Assembly (NCBI RefSeq): GCF_007828835.1 | Contig: NZ_VIVL01000002.1 | Location: 744,001 to 808,000 of the forward strand | From: Variovorax beijingensis | Lineage (GTDB): Bacteria > Pseudomonadota > Gammaproteobacteria > Burkholderiales > Burkholderiaceae_C | Direction: 5' to 3' | DNA: 64,000 nucleotides | Shown here: positions 38,640 to 48,267 of the stretch, piece after piece | Position numbering within the stretch: position 1 is the stretch's first letter | Layout of the letters: each line of letters opens with the position of its first letter | The notes under the pieces: generated by a model | The model's database searches: none | What the model saw: only the letters and a program-made list of their open reading frames with translations | What the model was told of the DNA's origin: nothing | Program-made: the position numbers and the translations under genes

Positions 38640-38996
38640 TCAGCCCGACTTGGCCGCCGGCGGCACGTCGCCGCCCTTTTGCCGCTCACGGAAGAGCGCG
38701 GCGCGCATCAGGAAGATGGTGGTGATGGGCGCCGTGAGCGCAATGAACAGGACGATCAGCACCGCGTGCAGGAAGAGGCTGAAGCCCTGCACCGAGAAAT
38801 AGACGATGGTGGCGATCGTCATGCACCACACGCCCACCGTGGCGCCGAGCGTCGGCGCATGGATGCGGCGGAAGAAGGTGGGCAGCCGCACGAGGCCGAA
38901 GGAGCCGATGGCGGCAAAGGCCGCGCCCAGCACCGCGAACACGGCGGTGACGATTTCCGCCCACAGCGGCAGCGGCCCCACGATGAAGTCGCTCAT
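38640..38996 (-). CDS. mrpG: Mrp/Mnh cation:proton antiporter subunit G
   Basis: 118 residues with three hydrophobic helices and the PhaG_MnhG_YufB pattern, including GSFGLVRLPTFFRRIHAPTL. Last gene of the six-gene mrp operon. It overlaps mrpF by 4 nt. The charged tail after residue 100 is family-typical. Confidence 0.92.
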   Translation of the reverse strand: MSDFIVGPLPLWAEIVTAVFAVLGAAFAAIGSFGLVRLPTFFRRIHAPTLGATVGVWCMTIATIVYFSVQGFSLFLHAVLIVLFIALTAPITTIFLMRAALFRERQKGGDVPPAAKSG

Positions 38997-39271
38997 TCGA
39001 TCACCTCCCCGCGCAACAGGAACTTGGCCATGGCGGTCGACCCGACGAAGCCGAACAGCGCCGTCAGCATCGCGGCCTCGAAGTACACGTTGCTCGCATA
39101 GACGATGCCGAGCACCAGCATCATCAGCATGCCGTTGATGTAGAGGCAGTCCAGCGCCATCACGCGGTCCTGCGCGCTCGGGCCCACCAGCAGCCGGGCC
39201 AGCGCGCAGAGCATGGCCACGGCCAGCAGCAGCAGCGCCAGTTTCAAGGCCCAGAAAAGTACAGGCGTCAT
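38993..39271 (-). CDS. mrpF: Mrp/Mnh cation:proton antiporter subunit F
   Basis: 92 residues with three hydrophobic segments and the conserved motif VGPSAQDRVMALD, typical of MrpF. The true start is the ATG at 39271, which overlaps the mrpE stop by 4 nt; a longer reading frame upstream belongs to another frame of mrpE. Confidence 0.92.
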   Translation of the reverse strand: MTPVLFWALKLALLLLAVAMLCALARLLVGPSAQDRVMALDCLYINGMLMMLVLGIVYASNVYFEAAMLTALFGFVGSTAMAKFLLRGEVIE

Positions 39272-39759
39272 GATTCGAAGATCTCCATCAAGGGGTGCTC
39301 GTAGCGCTGCTTGATCATGGCGATGAAAGCGGCATCGTCGTCGACGTCGAACACATGGATCAGCAGCGTGCTGCTGTCGAACGCGATCTCGCCCCAGGCG
39401 GTGCCGGGCGTGAGGCACATGATCATGGCCAGCACCGCGAGCCCGTTCGGATCGCGAAGATCCAGCGGCACGTGGATGAAGCGCGAGGCGATGCGCGAGG
39501 TGCGGCGCGTCAGCAGCCGCCGCGCCACGAAGAGCGCCGATTCCAGCATGTCGGCCAAGGCCCGGCCCGCGAGCCGCAGCGCCACCCAGGGCTTGCGCAT
39601 GCGCACCGTGGCTGGCCGCAATCCCTTGGTGAGCAGCGGAACCGCAATGGCCAGCACCGCGGCCGCCAGCAGCGTGGCCGGGTCGAGCGACTGGTTGAGC
39701 AGCAGCCACACCGCAAACAGCGCCAGCGAGAGCGGCGGCGAAGGCATCCAGCGCTTCAT
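39268..39759 (-). CDS. mrpE: Mrp/Mnh cation:proton antiporter subunit E
   Basis: 163 residues. An N-terminal pair of helices is followed by a cytoplasmic domain containing CLTPGTAWGEI, conserved in MrpE. The ATG at 39759 overlaps mrpD by 4 nt. MrpE is needed for assembly or full activity of the antiporter. Confidence 0.9.
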   Translation of the reverse strand: MKRWMPSPPLSLALFAVWLLLNQSLDPATLLAAAVLAIAVPLLTKGLRPATVRMRKPWVALRLAGRALADMLESALFVARRLLTRRTSRIASRFIHVPLDLRDPNGLAVLAMIMCLTPGTAWGEIAFDSSTLLIHVFDVDDDAAFIAMIKQRYEHPLMEIFES

Positions 39760-41462
39760 GGTGCCGGGCCTTTCGCGGGCGCCGCCGGATTGGGCACCTG
39801 CCGCGCGCCCATCACGGCATTGCGGTAGGCGGTGGGCGTGCGCAGCCCTTCGGCGGTGGTGATGGCGTGGCGCATGACGGGGCCGGCCCAGACCGTGAGC
39901 GCCACGCTGGCCGCGAGCAGTCCGGCCACCGGCAGCACCTCGAGCGCGGGCAGCGCCGGCATGGTGGGATGCGGCTGGGTCCAGAAGTGGCGCATGCCGG
40001 TGCGGCTCAGCGCAATCAGCGCGAGCAGTCCCGAGACCATCAGCAGCGCCAGGAAGATCCACGCGGGCAGCGAGGTACCGCCGGTGGAGAAGGCGCCCGA
40101 CAGCATCGCGAACTTGCCCACGAAGCCCGACAGCGGCGGCAGGCCCGCGAGCAGCAGCGTGCAGCCGATGAAGCTCAGTCCCAGGAAGGCCACGCCGGCG
40201 GGAATGGCGCGGCCGTAGAGTGCCTGCGCCTCGTCATCGAGGTTCACGTCGTCGAGCACCCGCAGGTCTTCCGCCAGGAACGGCGCGTTGCCCGCCTTTT
40301 CATGCGGTGCCACGCTCATGCCGGCGTTGCGCCAGCGCTCGATCATGTCGGTCAGCAGGAAGAAGGCGCTCACGGCCAGCGTCGAGCTCAGCAGGTAGTA
40401 GAGCGCGCCGGCCCACACGGCCGGCTCCCCGAGCCCGATGGCTGCGAGCAGCGTGCCCGCCGACACCAGCACGCTGAAGCCCGCGAGATTGGAGAGCCGC
40501 TGCGTGCCCACGATGCCGATCGCGCCCGCGAACAGCGTCGCCAGCCCGATCGCGAGGAGCGCGGGTTGCCCGAACGCGGCCGAGCTGCCGGCATCCGGTG
40601 CGAAGAGCAGCGTCCACAGCCGCAGCAGCGTGTAGATGCCGAGCTTGGTCAGCAGCGCGAACACGGCGCCCACCGGCGACACCGCCGCGCTGTAGGCCGG
40701 CACCAGCCAGAAGTTGAGCGGCCAGGCGCCGGCCTTGGCGAAGAACGCGGTCGCGAGGATCGCGGCCGCCGCATGCACGAGGCCGCGGTCGGCCGGCGCG
40801 AGCTGCGCGATGCGCATGCCGAGGTCGGCCATGTTGAGCGTGCCGGTCGCGCCGTAGAGCAGTGCCGCACCGATCAGGAAGAGCGACGAGGCGGCCAGGT
40901 TGATGGCGATGTAGTGGAGCCCGGCCTGCACCCGCAGCCGGCCCGAGCCATGCAGCAGCAGGCCGTAGGAGGCCGCGAGCATCACCTCGAAGAAGACGAA
41001 CAGGTTGAACAGGTCGCCCGTGAGGAAGGCGCCGTTCAGGCCCATGAGCTGCAGCTGCAGCAGCGGATGGAAATGCACGCCCGCGCGGTCCCAGCGCGAG
41101 GTTGAATAGATCGAGGCCGCAAAGGCAACCACGCCCGTGAGCGCCACCATCATGGTCGACAGCCGGTCCGCCACCAGCACGATGCCGAAGGGCGCCTGCC
41201 AGTTGCCCGGCAGGTAGACGCCGACCGAGCCGGGGCCGTCGCCGGTCTCGGGCGCATTCACCCAGCGCAGCAGCGCCAGCGCCGCCAGCAGTCCCACCAG
41301 CCCCGAGACCACGCTCAGCGCCGACTTGGTGCGGCGCCGGCTTTCGCCCAGCAGCAGCATCAGTGCGGCCGTGAGCAGCGGCACGAGGATCGGCACCGCG
41401 ATGAGGTGCGGCATGCCGAACTCGAGCAGCCGGTCGAGCAGCTGGACCAGTTGCCCCGTCAC
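39756..41462 (-). CDS. mrpD: Mrp/Mnh cation:proton antiporter subunit D
   Basis: 568 residues with about fourteen hydrophobic segments. It is homologous to NuoM/NuoN of complex I and carries proton-pathway Lys and Glu residues inside helices (for example PFFEVMLAASYGLLLHGSG-like stretch near 160). GTG start overlapping mrpC by 4 nt. The C-terminal tail is extended by about 40 residues. Confidence 0.92.
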   Translation of the reverse strand: MTGQLVQLLDRLLEFGMPHLIAVPILVPLLTAALMLLLGESRRRTKSALSVVSGLVGLLAALALLRWVNAPETGDGPGSVGVYLPGNWQAPFGIVLVADRLSTMMVALTGVVAFAASIYSTSRWDRAGVHFHPLLQLQLMGLNGAFLTGDLFNLFVFFEVMLAASYGLLLHGSGRLRVQAGLHYIAINLAASSLFLIGAALLYGATGTLNMADLGMRIAQLAPADRGLVHAAAAILATAFFAKAGAWPLNFWLVPAYSAAVSPVGAVFALLTKLGIYTLLRLWTLLFAPDAGSSAAFGQPALLAIGLATLFAGAIGIVGTQRLSNLAGFSVLVSAGTLLAAIGLGEPAVWAGALYYLLSSTLAVSAFFLLTDMIERWRNAGMSVAPHEKAGNAPFLAEDLRVLDDVNLDDEAQALYGRAIPAGVAFLGLSFIGCTLLLAGLPPLSGFVGKFAMLSGAFSTGGTSLPAWIFLALLMVSGLLALIALSRTGMRHFWTQPHPTMPALPALEVLPVAGLLAASVALTVWAGPVMRHAITTAEGLRTPTAYRNAVMGARQVPNPAAPAKGPAP

Positions 41463-41812
41463 TCCGCCGCCTCCTGCCGCTCTTCGCCGTCCACGTGGTC
41501 GGTGCCGGTGAGGCCGCGCGAGGCCAGCAGCACCACGAGGAACAGCGCCGTCATCGCAAAGCCGATCACGATCGCCGTCAGCACCAGGGCCTGCGGCATC
41601 GGGTCGGCGGTGTTGGCCAGCGTGGCGGCGATGCCATGGACCAGCACCGGTTCGCTGTCGAGCTTGAGCCGCCCCATGCTGAAGATGAACAGGTTGACCG
41701 CGTACGAGATGAGCGTGAGGCCCATGATCACCTGGAAGGTGCGCGGCCGCAGCAGCAGGTACACGCCCGAGCCGGTGAGCACGCCGATGGCCAGTGCGAG
41801 CACGATCTCCAT
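41459..41812 (-). CDS. mrpC: Mrp/Mnh cation:proton antiporter subunit C
   Basis: 117 residues with three helices; homologous to NuoK. The motif SYAVNLFIFSMGRL and the ending ASRGLTGTDHVDGEERQE are typical of MrpC. Its ATG at 41812 directly abuts the mrpA stop. Confidence 0.92.
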   Translation of the reverse strand: MEIVLALAIGVLTGSGVYLLLRPRTFQVIMGLTLISYAVNLFIFSMGRLKLDSEPVLVHGIAATLANTADPMPQALVLTAIVIGFAMTALFLVVLLASRGLTGTDHVDGEERQEAAE

Positions 41813-44766
41813 CAGCGCGCTCCTTCCGGTGTTGCGCCGGCGGCCGCGGCAGCTGCCTCGGCTTCCTTCTCGCGCTGCTCGTCGGCCCAGCGGTGGCTGC
41901 GTATCGACTGGTGGGCCAGCGCGGTGAGGATCAGCATGGTCGCGCCCAGCACCAGTGCGAACACGCCGATGTCGAAGAACAGGGCGCTCGGCACGTGCAG
42001 CTCGCCCAGCACGGGAAGGTGCAGGTGCGCGGTGTGGGTGGTCAGGAACGGATAGCCGAACAGCACCGCGCCGCTGCCCGTGGCCAGCGCGAGCAGCAGG
42101 CCGGCGGCGATCCAGCGGCGCGGATAGATGCGCAGGTGCTCTTCCACCCACTCGGTGCCCGAGACGATGAACTGCAGCACCAGCGCCACCGACATCACCA
42201 GTCCCGCGACGAAGCCGCCGCCGGGCGCGTTGTGCCCGCGCATGAAGAAATAGACCGACACCAGCACCGCAAGCGGCAGCAGCAGGCGCACCAGCACGGC
42301 CGGCACCATCAGGTAGCCCACCGCCGTGTCCTTGGCCAGGCGCGGGTTCAGCAGGTCGCTGCTTCCGTCGTCGGCCTGCGCGCGCTGCTGCACCGGCAGG
42401 GCCATCGATTCGCGCGCCGGCCGGAAGCGGCGCAGCAGTGCATAGACCGTGAGCGCGACCACGCCGAGCACGGTGATCTCGCCGAAGGTGTCGAAGCCGC
42501 GGAAGTCGACCAGCATCACGTTGACCACGTTGGTGCCGCCGCCCTCGGCCAGCGCATGCTCGAGAAAGAAGGGCGAGATGCTTTGCGGAAACGGCCGCGT
42601 CATCATGAGCCACGCCAGCGCCGCCATGCCGCCGCCGACGCCGGCCGCCACCAGCAGGTCGCGTCCGCGCCGGCCCCAGGGGCGCAGCCTGGCGCGCGCT
42701 GGCTGCACCGCATCCTTGCTGCGCATCGGCAGCCAGCGCAGGCCCAGCAGGATCAGCACCGTGGTCACGGCCTCCACCACGAGCTGCGTCAATGCCAGGT
42801 CGGGTGCCGAGAACCAGATGTAGGTCACGCAGCACACCAGCCCGGCGCCCGAGGCCAGCATCAGCGCGGCCAGGCGATGGAACTTGGCCTGCCACGCCGC
42901 CGCCAGCGCGCAGGTGCCGCCGATCAGCCAGGTCATTGCGAACATCGGCGAGAAGGGCAGCAGTTCGCGCTCGCCGCGGGCGACCGGTGCCGTCCAGAGC
43001 GACACCGCGGCGCCCGCCGCCGCCGCCGCGATCAGCAGCAGCAACTGCGACTGCATGCGCCGCGTGCCCAGCAGGCGGCGGCTGCGCCGGCCGGCCTCGC
43101 TGAGCTGCGCGAGCAGGTGTTCGAAGATGGCCTGGCCGTCGAAGCGGTGCAGGAGCGGCGTGTGTTCGAGCTTGCCCTCTGCGCGGCGGCGGCGCTGCGA
43201 CAGGTAGAGCGCCATGCCGCCGGCCAGCGCCACGAAGCTCATCGCCAGCGGCAGGTTGAAGCCGTGCCACACGGCGAGGCTGTATTCGGGCAGCACGCCG
43301 CCGACCACCGGCGTGGCGGCCGCCGCCAGCAGCGCGCCGATCGACCAGGCCGGCGCCACGCCCACCACCAGGCAGACCAGCACCAGCAGTTCGACCGGCA
43401 CGCGCATCCAGTGCGGCGGCTCATGCGGCTGCCTCGGTACCTCGGGTCCGCAGGGCGGGCCGAAGAAAACGTCGAACACGAAGCGCGCCGAATAGGCCAC
43501 GCTGAAGACGCCCGCGATGGTGGCAATGACCGGAAGGCTCAGGTTGATCCACGGCGTCGCCTGGATGAACACCGTCTCGGCGAAGAACATTTCCTTCGAG
43601 AGAAAGCCGTTGAGCAGCGGCACGCCGGCCATCGACGCGCTTGCGATGATCGCCAGCGTGCCGGTGATCGGCATCAGCCGCAGCAGGCCGCTGAGCTTGC
43701 GGATGTCGCGCGTGCCGCTCTCGTGGTCGATGATGCCGGCCGCCATGAAGAGCGATGCCTTGAAGGTCGCGTGGTTGATGATGTGGAACACGGCTGCCAC
43801 TGCCGCGAGCGGGCTGTTCAGGCCGAGCAGCAGCGTGATGAGCCCGAGGTGCGAGATGGTCGAGTACGCGAGCAGCGCCTTCAGGTCGCGCTGGAACATC
43901 GCCACGAAGCCGCCGAGCAGCAGCGTGATCGCGCCCGCGCCGCCCACCAGCCAGAACCACTGTTCGGTGCCCGACAGCACCGGCCACAGCCGCGCCATCA
44001 GGAACACGCCGAGCTTCACCATGGTCGCCGAATGCAGGTAGGCCGAGACCGGCGTGGGCGCCGCCATGGCGCGCGGCAGCCAGAAGTGGAACGGGAACTG
44101 TGCGCTCTTGGTGAAGGCGCCGAGCAGTATCAGCACCAGGGCCGCGGGATAGAGCGCATGCGCGCGGATCTCGTTGCCCGATGCGAGCACCACGTCGAGC
44201 TCGTAGCTGCCCGCGATGCGGCCCAGCACCACCACGCCCGCCAGCAGGCAGAGCCCGCCGGCACCGGTGACGGTGAGCGCCATGCGCGCGCCGCGCCGCG
44301 CGTCGCGCCTGTGATGCCAGTAGCCGATCAGCAGGAAGGAGAACAGGCTGGTGAGCTCCCAGAACAGCACCAGCTGGATCAGGTTGCCAGAGAGCACCAC
44401 GCCCGTCATCGCGCCCATGAACGCGAGAAAGAACGAGAAGAAGCGCGGCACCGGATCGGACGCCGACATGTAGTAGCGCGCATAGAGCACCACCAGCGCG
44501 CCGATGCCGAGCACCAGCATGCAGAACAGCCAGGCGAAGCCGTCCATGCGGAACACCAGGTTGAGCCCGAACTCGGGCAGCCATGCGATCTCCTGACGCA
44601 GCACGTTGCCGCGCGCGATCTGGGGAAAGAACCATGCGGTCTGCAGCGCGCAGCCCAGCGCGACGAGCCCCGCCAGCGTCGACTCCCGATTGCGCGCGTT
44701 CGACGGCATCAACGCGGCCAGCACGCTGGCAACAAAGGGGAGTGCGACGAGAAAGACCAGGGGCAT
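41812..44766 (-). CDS. mrpA: Fused Mrp antiporter subunit A/B
   Basis: 984 residues, an MrpA (NuoL-like, about 1-780) joined to an MrpB domain (about 810-960). MrpA/B fusion defines group 2 Mrp operons (six genes). The conserved charged helices and the NuoL-type HATFKASLFMAAGIIDHE motif are visible. The complex exchanges Na+ or K+ for protons at the cytoplasmic membrane and supports pH and Na+ tolerance. Starts at ATG 44766; crcB ends 87 bases upstream. Confidence 0.92.
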   Translation of the reverse strand: MPLVFLVALPFVASVLAALMPSNARNRESTLAGLVALGCALQTAWFFPQIARGNVLRQEIAWLPEFGLNLVFRMDGFAWLFCMLVLGIGALVVLYARYYMSASDPVPRFFSFFLAFMGAMTGVVLSGNLIQLVLFWELTSLFSFLLIGYWHHRRDARRGARMALTVTGAGGLCLLAGVVVLGRIAGSYELDVVLASGNEIRAHALYPAALVLILLGAFTKSAQFPFHFWLPRAMAAPTPVSAYLHSATMVKLGVFLMARLWPVLSGTEQWFWLVGGAGAITLLLGGFVAMFQRDLKALLAYSTISHLGLITLLLGLNSPLAAVAAVFHIINHATFKASLFMAAGIIDHESGTRDIRKLSGLLRLMPITGTLAIIASASMAGVPLLNGFLSKEMFFAETVFIQATPWINLSLPVIATIAGVFSVAYSARFVFDVFFGPPCGPEVPRQPHEPPHWMRVPVELLVLVCLVVGVAPAWSIGALLAAAATPVVGGVLPEYSLAVWHGFNLPLAMSFVALAGGMALYLSQRRRRAEGKLEHTPLLHRFDGQAIFEHLLAQLSEAGRRSRRLLGTRRMQSQLLLLIAAAAAGAAVSLWTAPVARGERELLPFSPMFAMTWLIGGTCALAAAWQAKFHRLAALMLASGAGLVCCVTYIWFSAPDLALTQLVVEAVTTVLILLGLRWLPMRSKDAVQPARARLRPWGRRGRDLLVAAGVGGGMAALAWLMMTRPFPQSISPFFLEHALAEGGGTNVVNVMLVDFRGFDTFGEITVLGVVALTVYALLRRFRPARESMALPVQQRAQADDGSSDLLNPRLAKDTAVGYLMVPAVLVRLLLPLAVLVSVYFFMRGHNAPGGGFVAGLVMSVALVLQFIVSGTEWVEEHLRIYPRRWIAAGLLLALATGSGAVLFGYPFLTTHTAHLHLPVLGELHVPSALFFDIGVFALVLGATMLILTALAHQSIRSHRWADEQREKEAEAAAAAAGATPEGAR

Positions 44767-44853
44767 TGCGGCCGATTCTATCGACCGGCCCCCTGGAAAA
44801 TTCTCCTGAAAACCCGTGAAGATCGACGGCCTTGCCGCCTGGCTATGGATCGA

Positions 44854-45231
44854 TCAGGCGGCCAGGGCCTGCACGCTGCGTATGCCCAGCCAGGTCAGGA
44901 ACAGCGAGCCGCCGAGGTGGGCTGTTGCCGTGAGCAGCGCCACGCCCAGCCGGCCTTCGAGAAGCATGGTCACGACCTCGGCCGAGAAGCTCGAGAAGGT
45001 GGTCAGGCCGCCGAGAAAGCCCGTGACCAGCGCGAGCCGCCAGGCCGGATCGAGGTCGGGCAGCAGATGGAACAAGGCAATGGCCGCGCCGATGAGGTAG
45101 CCCCCGATCAGGTTGGCGGCCAGCGTGCCCCAGGGCATGAGTCCGCCCGCGCCGAACCAGAGCGCGAGGCCCCAGCGCGCGAGCGCGCCCACGGAGGCAC
45201 CCATGCAGATGGCAAGAATCGGAAGCAGCAT
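44854..45231 (-). CDS. crcB: Fluoride-specific ion channel
   Basis: 125 residues with four hydrophobic helices and the conserved GFLGGLTTFSSFS motif. CrcB (Fluc) channels let fluoride leave the cell. Only 31 bases separate it from the TRAP gene upstream, leaving no room for a fluoride riboswitch, so it is probably cotranscribed with the TRAP genes. The start MLLPILAICMGASVGALARW is family-typical. Confidence 0.92.
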   Translation of the reverse strand: MLLPILAICMGASVGALARWGLALWFGAGGLMPWGTLAANLIGGYLIGAAIALFHLLPDLDPAWRLALVTGFLGGLTTFSSFSAEVVTMLLEGRLGVALLTATAHLGGSLFLTWLGIRSVQALAA

Positions 45232-45262
45232 GGGCCTATTGTCGGGGCACGGCTGGCGCTGT

Positions 45263-46564
45263 TCAGGGCGCCATCTGTTGCGGCAGCCAGGTGACCAGTT
45301 GCGGCACGAAGTAGATGATCAGCACGGCCGCCACCATCAGGAAGAACATCGGCAGCGTGACGCGCGCGATGTAGAGCAGGTCTTTTCCGGTCATGCCCTG
45401 CAGCACGAACAGGTTGAAGCCCACGGGCGGCGTGATCTGGGCCATCTCGACCACCAGCACGATGAAGATGCCGAACCACACCGGGTCGATGCCGGCGGCG
45501 TTGACCGTGGGCATGATGACGCCCATGGTGAGCACCACCATCGAGATGCCGTCCAGGAAGCAGCCCAGCACCACGTAGAACGCCGCGAGCATCACGATCA
45601 GCTGGAACTTCGAGAGCCCTAGCGAGCCGATCCATTCGGCCAGGTGGCGCGGCAGGCCGATGTAGCCCATGGCGAGCGTGAGGAAGGCCGCGCCCGCAAG
45701 GATCAGCGCCATCATGCAGTAGAGCCGCGTGGCGCCGAGCAGCGCTTCCTTGAAGCTGTGCCAGTTCAGCGAGCCCTGCGCGCCCGAGATGACCATGGCC
45801 CCGACCACGCCCACGGCCGCTGCCTCGGTGGCGGTGGCAATGCCCGCGTAGATGGATCCGAGCACCGACAGGATCAGCAGCGCGACCGGGATCAGCGACA
45901 TCGAGGCCTTGAGCTTCTCGGTGAAGGGCAGCTTGGCATCGGCCGGCGGGATGCGGTCGGGGTTGCGCAGCGCCCAGAACACGATGTAGCCCGAGAACAG
46001 CAGCGCGAGCAGGATGCCTGGGATCACGCCCGCAATGAACAGCCGGGCGATCGACACGTCGGCGCTCACGCCATAGACGATCATGATGATCGAGGGCGGA
46101 ATCAGGAGGCCCAGCGTGCCGGCGCCGGCCAGCGTGCCGATGACCATGTCGTCCGGATAGCCGCGGCGCTTGAGCTCGGGCAGGCTCATCTTGCCGATGG
46201 TGGCGCAGGTGGCCGCGCTCGAGCCCGACACCGCCGCGAACACCGCGCAGCCCACCACGTTGGTGTGCAGCAGCCGGCCCGGCAGGCTTTGCATCCAGGG
46301 CGCGAGGCCCTTGAACATGTCTTGCGAGAGCCGTGTGCGGAACAGGATCTCGCCCATCCACACGAAGAGCGGCAAGGCGGTGAGCGTCCAGCTCGAGGCC
46401 GAGCCCCAGATGGTCACGGCCATGGCATCGCCCGCGGGCCGCGACGAAAAGATCTGCATGGCGATCCACGCCACGCCGGAGAGCGTGAGGCCGATCCACA
46501 CGCCGCTGCCCAGGATCAGGAAGAGCGCGGCGATCAGCAGGGCCGCAACGGCAATGTCACTCAT
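45263..46564 (-). CDS. TRAP transporter large permease (DctM)
   Basis: 433 residues, standard DctM length, with about twelve hydrophobic segments and the family pattern LGSGVWIGLTLSGVAWIAM at the start. It pairs with the DctQ and DctP genes just upstream. It overlaps the DctQ gene by 8 nt. Substrate probably a C4-type or other carboxylate, unassigned. Confidence 0.9.
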   Translation of the reverse strand: MSDIAVAALLIAALFLILGSGVWIGLTLSGVAWIAMQIFSSRPAGDAMAVTIWGSASSWTLTALPLFVWMGEILFRTRLSQDMFKGLAPWMQSLPGRLLHTNVVGCAVFAAVSGSSAATCATIGKMSLPELKRRGYPDDMVIGTLAGAGTLGLLIPPSIIMIVYGVSADVSIARLFIAGVIPGILLALLFSGYIVFWALRNPDRIPPADAKLPFTEKLKASMSLIPVALLILSVLGSIYAGIATATEAAAVGVVGAMVISGAQGSLNWHSFKEALLGATRLYCMMALILAGAAFLTLAMGYIGLPRHLAEWIGSLGLSKFQLIVMLAAFYVVLGCFLDGISMVVLTMGVIMPTVNAAGIDPVWFGIFIVLVVEMAQITPPVGFNLFVLQGMTGKDLLYIARVTLPMFFLMVAAVLIIYFVPQLVTWLPQQMAP

Positions 46565-47066
46565 GGCGCAGGGCCTCCGTCTCGACCGGCTTGGCCGGCC
46601 TGCCGCGCCACTCGATCACGAATTCGTCGAAGGCCGCGATGGCGAACACCAGCGCACCCACCGCCATCGAGAGCTGCGGCAGCCACAGGGGCGTGGCGTC
46701 ATTGCCGGTGGAGATGTCGTGGAAGTCGTATGACTGGAATGCCAGCCGCGCGCTGTACCAGGCGAACAGCACCGCGAGCAGGGCGCCTGCGCCCATGGCC
46801 CAGCGCTCCAGCCAGCGCTGTGCTGCCGGCGGCAGGTTCTGCAGCACCAGCGTCACGCGGATGTGCTCGCCGCGCTTGAGCGTGTGGGCGAGCGCAAGGA
46901 AGCCGGCGCCGGCCATCAGGTAGCCGGCATAGGCATCGATGCCCGGAATGTTGAAATGAAGCTGCCTACCGGCGATGGAGAGCAGCACCATCACCAGCAG
47001 GCCGATCATGAAAAGCGCCGCCAGGGCGGCGGCGCTGTTGTAGAGGAAATCGAGCGTCTTTCGCAT
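46557..47066 (-). CDS. TRAP transporter small permease (DctQ)
   Basis: 169 residues with four hydrophobic segments and the DctQ signature KRGEHIRVTLVL. It is the smaller membrane component of the TRAP system. It lies 21 bases after the DctP gene and overlaps DctM by 8 nt. Confidence 0.88.
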   Translation of the reverse strand: MRKTLDFLYNSAAALAALFMIGLLVMVLLSIAGRQLHFNIPGIDAYAGYLMAGAGFLALAHTLKRGEHIRVTLVLQNLPPAAQRWLERWAMGAGALLAVLFAWYSARLAFQSYDFHDISTGNDATPLWLPQLSMAVGALVFAIAAFDEFVIEWRGRPAKPVETEALRHE

Positions 47067-47087
47067 CGGTGGCTGTTCGGTGTTGCG

Positions 47088-48056
47088 TCACATCTTCTTG
47101 TACGCGTCGACCACTGCCTGGCCCTCGGCCCCGGCCTTTTCCAGCCATTCCTTGAGCATGGTGTCGCCGACCTTCTTCATGTCGGTCTTGAGTGCCGCGG
47201 AAGGCACATGCACGGTCATGCCATTCTTCTTGAGCAGGTCCAGGTACTCGAGGTTCTTCTTCTTCGAGAGCTCCCAGCCGCGTTTCTCGGCATCGGCGGC
47301 GGCCTTGAGTACGGCGTCCTGCGTCGGCTTGTCGAGCGCGTCGAAGGCCTTCTTGTTCATGAGCACCGCGTTCTTGGGCAGCCAGGCCTGCGTGTCGTAG
47401 AAGTTCTTGATGTATTCGTAGGTCTTGGTGTCGTAGCCGGTGGAGCCGGAGGACATGTACGACTCGATCACGCCCGTGGCCATGGCCTGCGACAGCTCGG
47501 CCTGCTGCACCGTCACCGGCTGTGCACCGACCAGTTCGCCGATGCGCGCGGTGGCGGGACTGTAGGCACGCCACTTCACGCCCTTGAGGTCGGCGGCCGA
47601 AGCGATTTCCTTCTTCACGAAGATGCCCTGCGGCGGCCAGGCCACCGTGTAGAGCAGCACGATGCCCTGCTCGGCCAGCTTCTTTTCGAGCACGGGCTTC
47701 TGCGCCTGATAGAGCTTCCAGGCGGCGTCATAGCTGTCGGCAAGGAAGGGGATGCCATCGGCGCCGAACATCTGCCATTCGTTCTGGTAGTTGACCAGCA
47801 GGATCTCGCCGAGTTGCGCCTGTCCGCCCTGCACCGCGCGCTTGATCTCGGGCGCCTTGAACAGCGACGCATTGGCGTGCACGGTGATCTTGAGCTTGCC
47901 GCCACTGCCCTTTTCGACATCGCTCGCGAACTGGGTGATGTTCTCGGTGTGGAAGTTGGTCGCCGGGTAGGCGGTGGGCAGGTCCCACTTGGTCTGCGCG
48001 AAGGCTGCGGCGCCAAGGGTGAGGCCCGCCAGGGCAATGCCGAACTTGTGATTCAT
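47088..48056 (-). CDS. TRAP transporter substrate-binding protein (DctP)
   Basis: 322 residues. Signal peptide about 1-19 (cleavage near AFAQ), then the DctP fold. The ligand-binding Arg is expected in KWRAYSPATARIG near the middle. The ATG at 48056 is chosen because it begins the signal peptide; the longer frame upstream has no such start. This is the first gene of a conventional dctPQM operon, in contrast to the split system at 8-12 kb. Confidence 0.9.
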   Translation of the reverse strand: MNHKFGIALAGLTLGAAAFAQTKWDLPTAYPATNFHTENITQFASDVEKGSGGKLKITVHANASLFKAPEIKRAVQGGQAQLGEILLVNYQNEWQMFGADGIPFLADSYDAAWKLYQAQKPVLEKKLAEQGIVLLYTVAWPPQGIFVKKEIASAADLKGVKWRAYSPATARIGELVGAQPVTVQQAELSQAMATGVIESYMSSGSTGYDTKTYEYIKNFYDTQAWLPKNAVLMNKKAFDALDKPTQDAVLKAAADAEKRGWELSKKKNLEYLDLLKKNGMTVHVPSAALKTDMKKVGDTMLKEWLEKAGAEGQAVVDAYKKM

Positions 48057-48182
48057 GAGCGCTCCGGAACGTATGAAAGTGAAAACGAACGCGAGCATAC
48101 GTGCAAATTCCGGGCCACTCCTGAGGCATTTCCCTGCCACATGGCGCTGCGCAGCGGCCTGCCTTGCTGCTGCGGTGCACGC

Positions 48183-48207
48183 AAAAAAGCCGCCCTGCGG
48201 CGGCTTT
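48183..48207 (-). terminator. Rho-independent terminator of the ComEA-like gene
   Basis: AAAGCCGCC (48186-48194) and GGCGGCTTT (48199-48207) with a CTGC loop; on the minus strand the stem is followed by a run of T (48188-48183). It lies 61 bases after the ComEA-like stop. Confidence 0.85.
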
Positions 48208-48267
48208 CACTGTGTTGCGGGGCATGCCGCGCGCGCGGCATCGGCTCGCAGGCCCGGGGCGTTTCGA

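Noticed and set aside
45232..45262. Possible fluoride riboswitch before crcB
   Set aside because: Only 31 bases separate crcB from the upstream gene and no conserved riboswitch core is present.
41794..45294. Plus-strand open frame of about 1166 codons opposite the mrp genes and crcB
   Set aside because: Antisense shadow; no recognisable domain, composition rich in Arg, His and Gln, and the opposite strand has well-supported genes.
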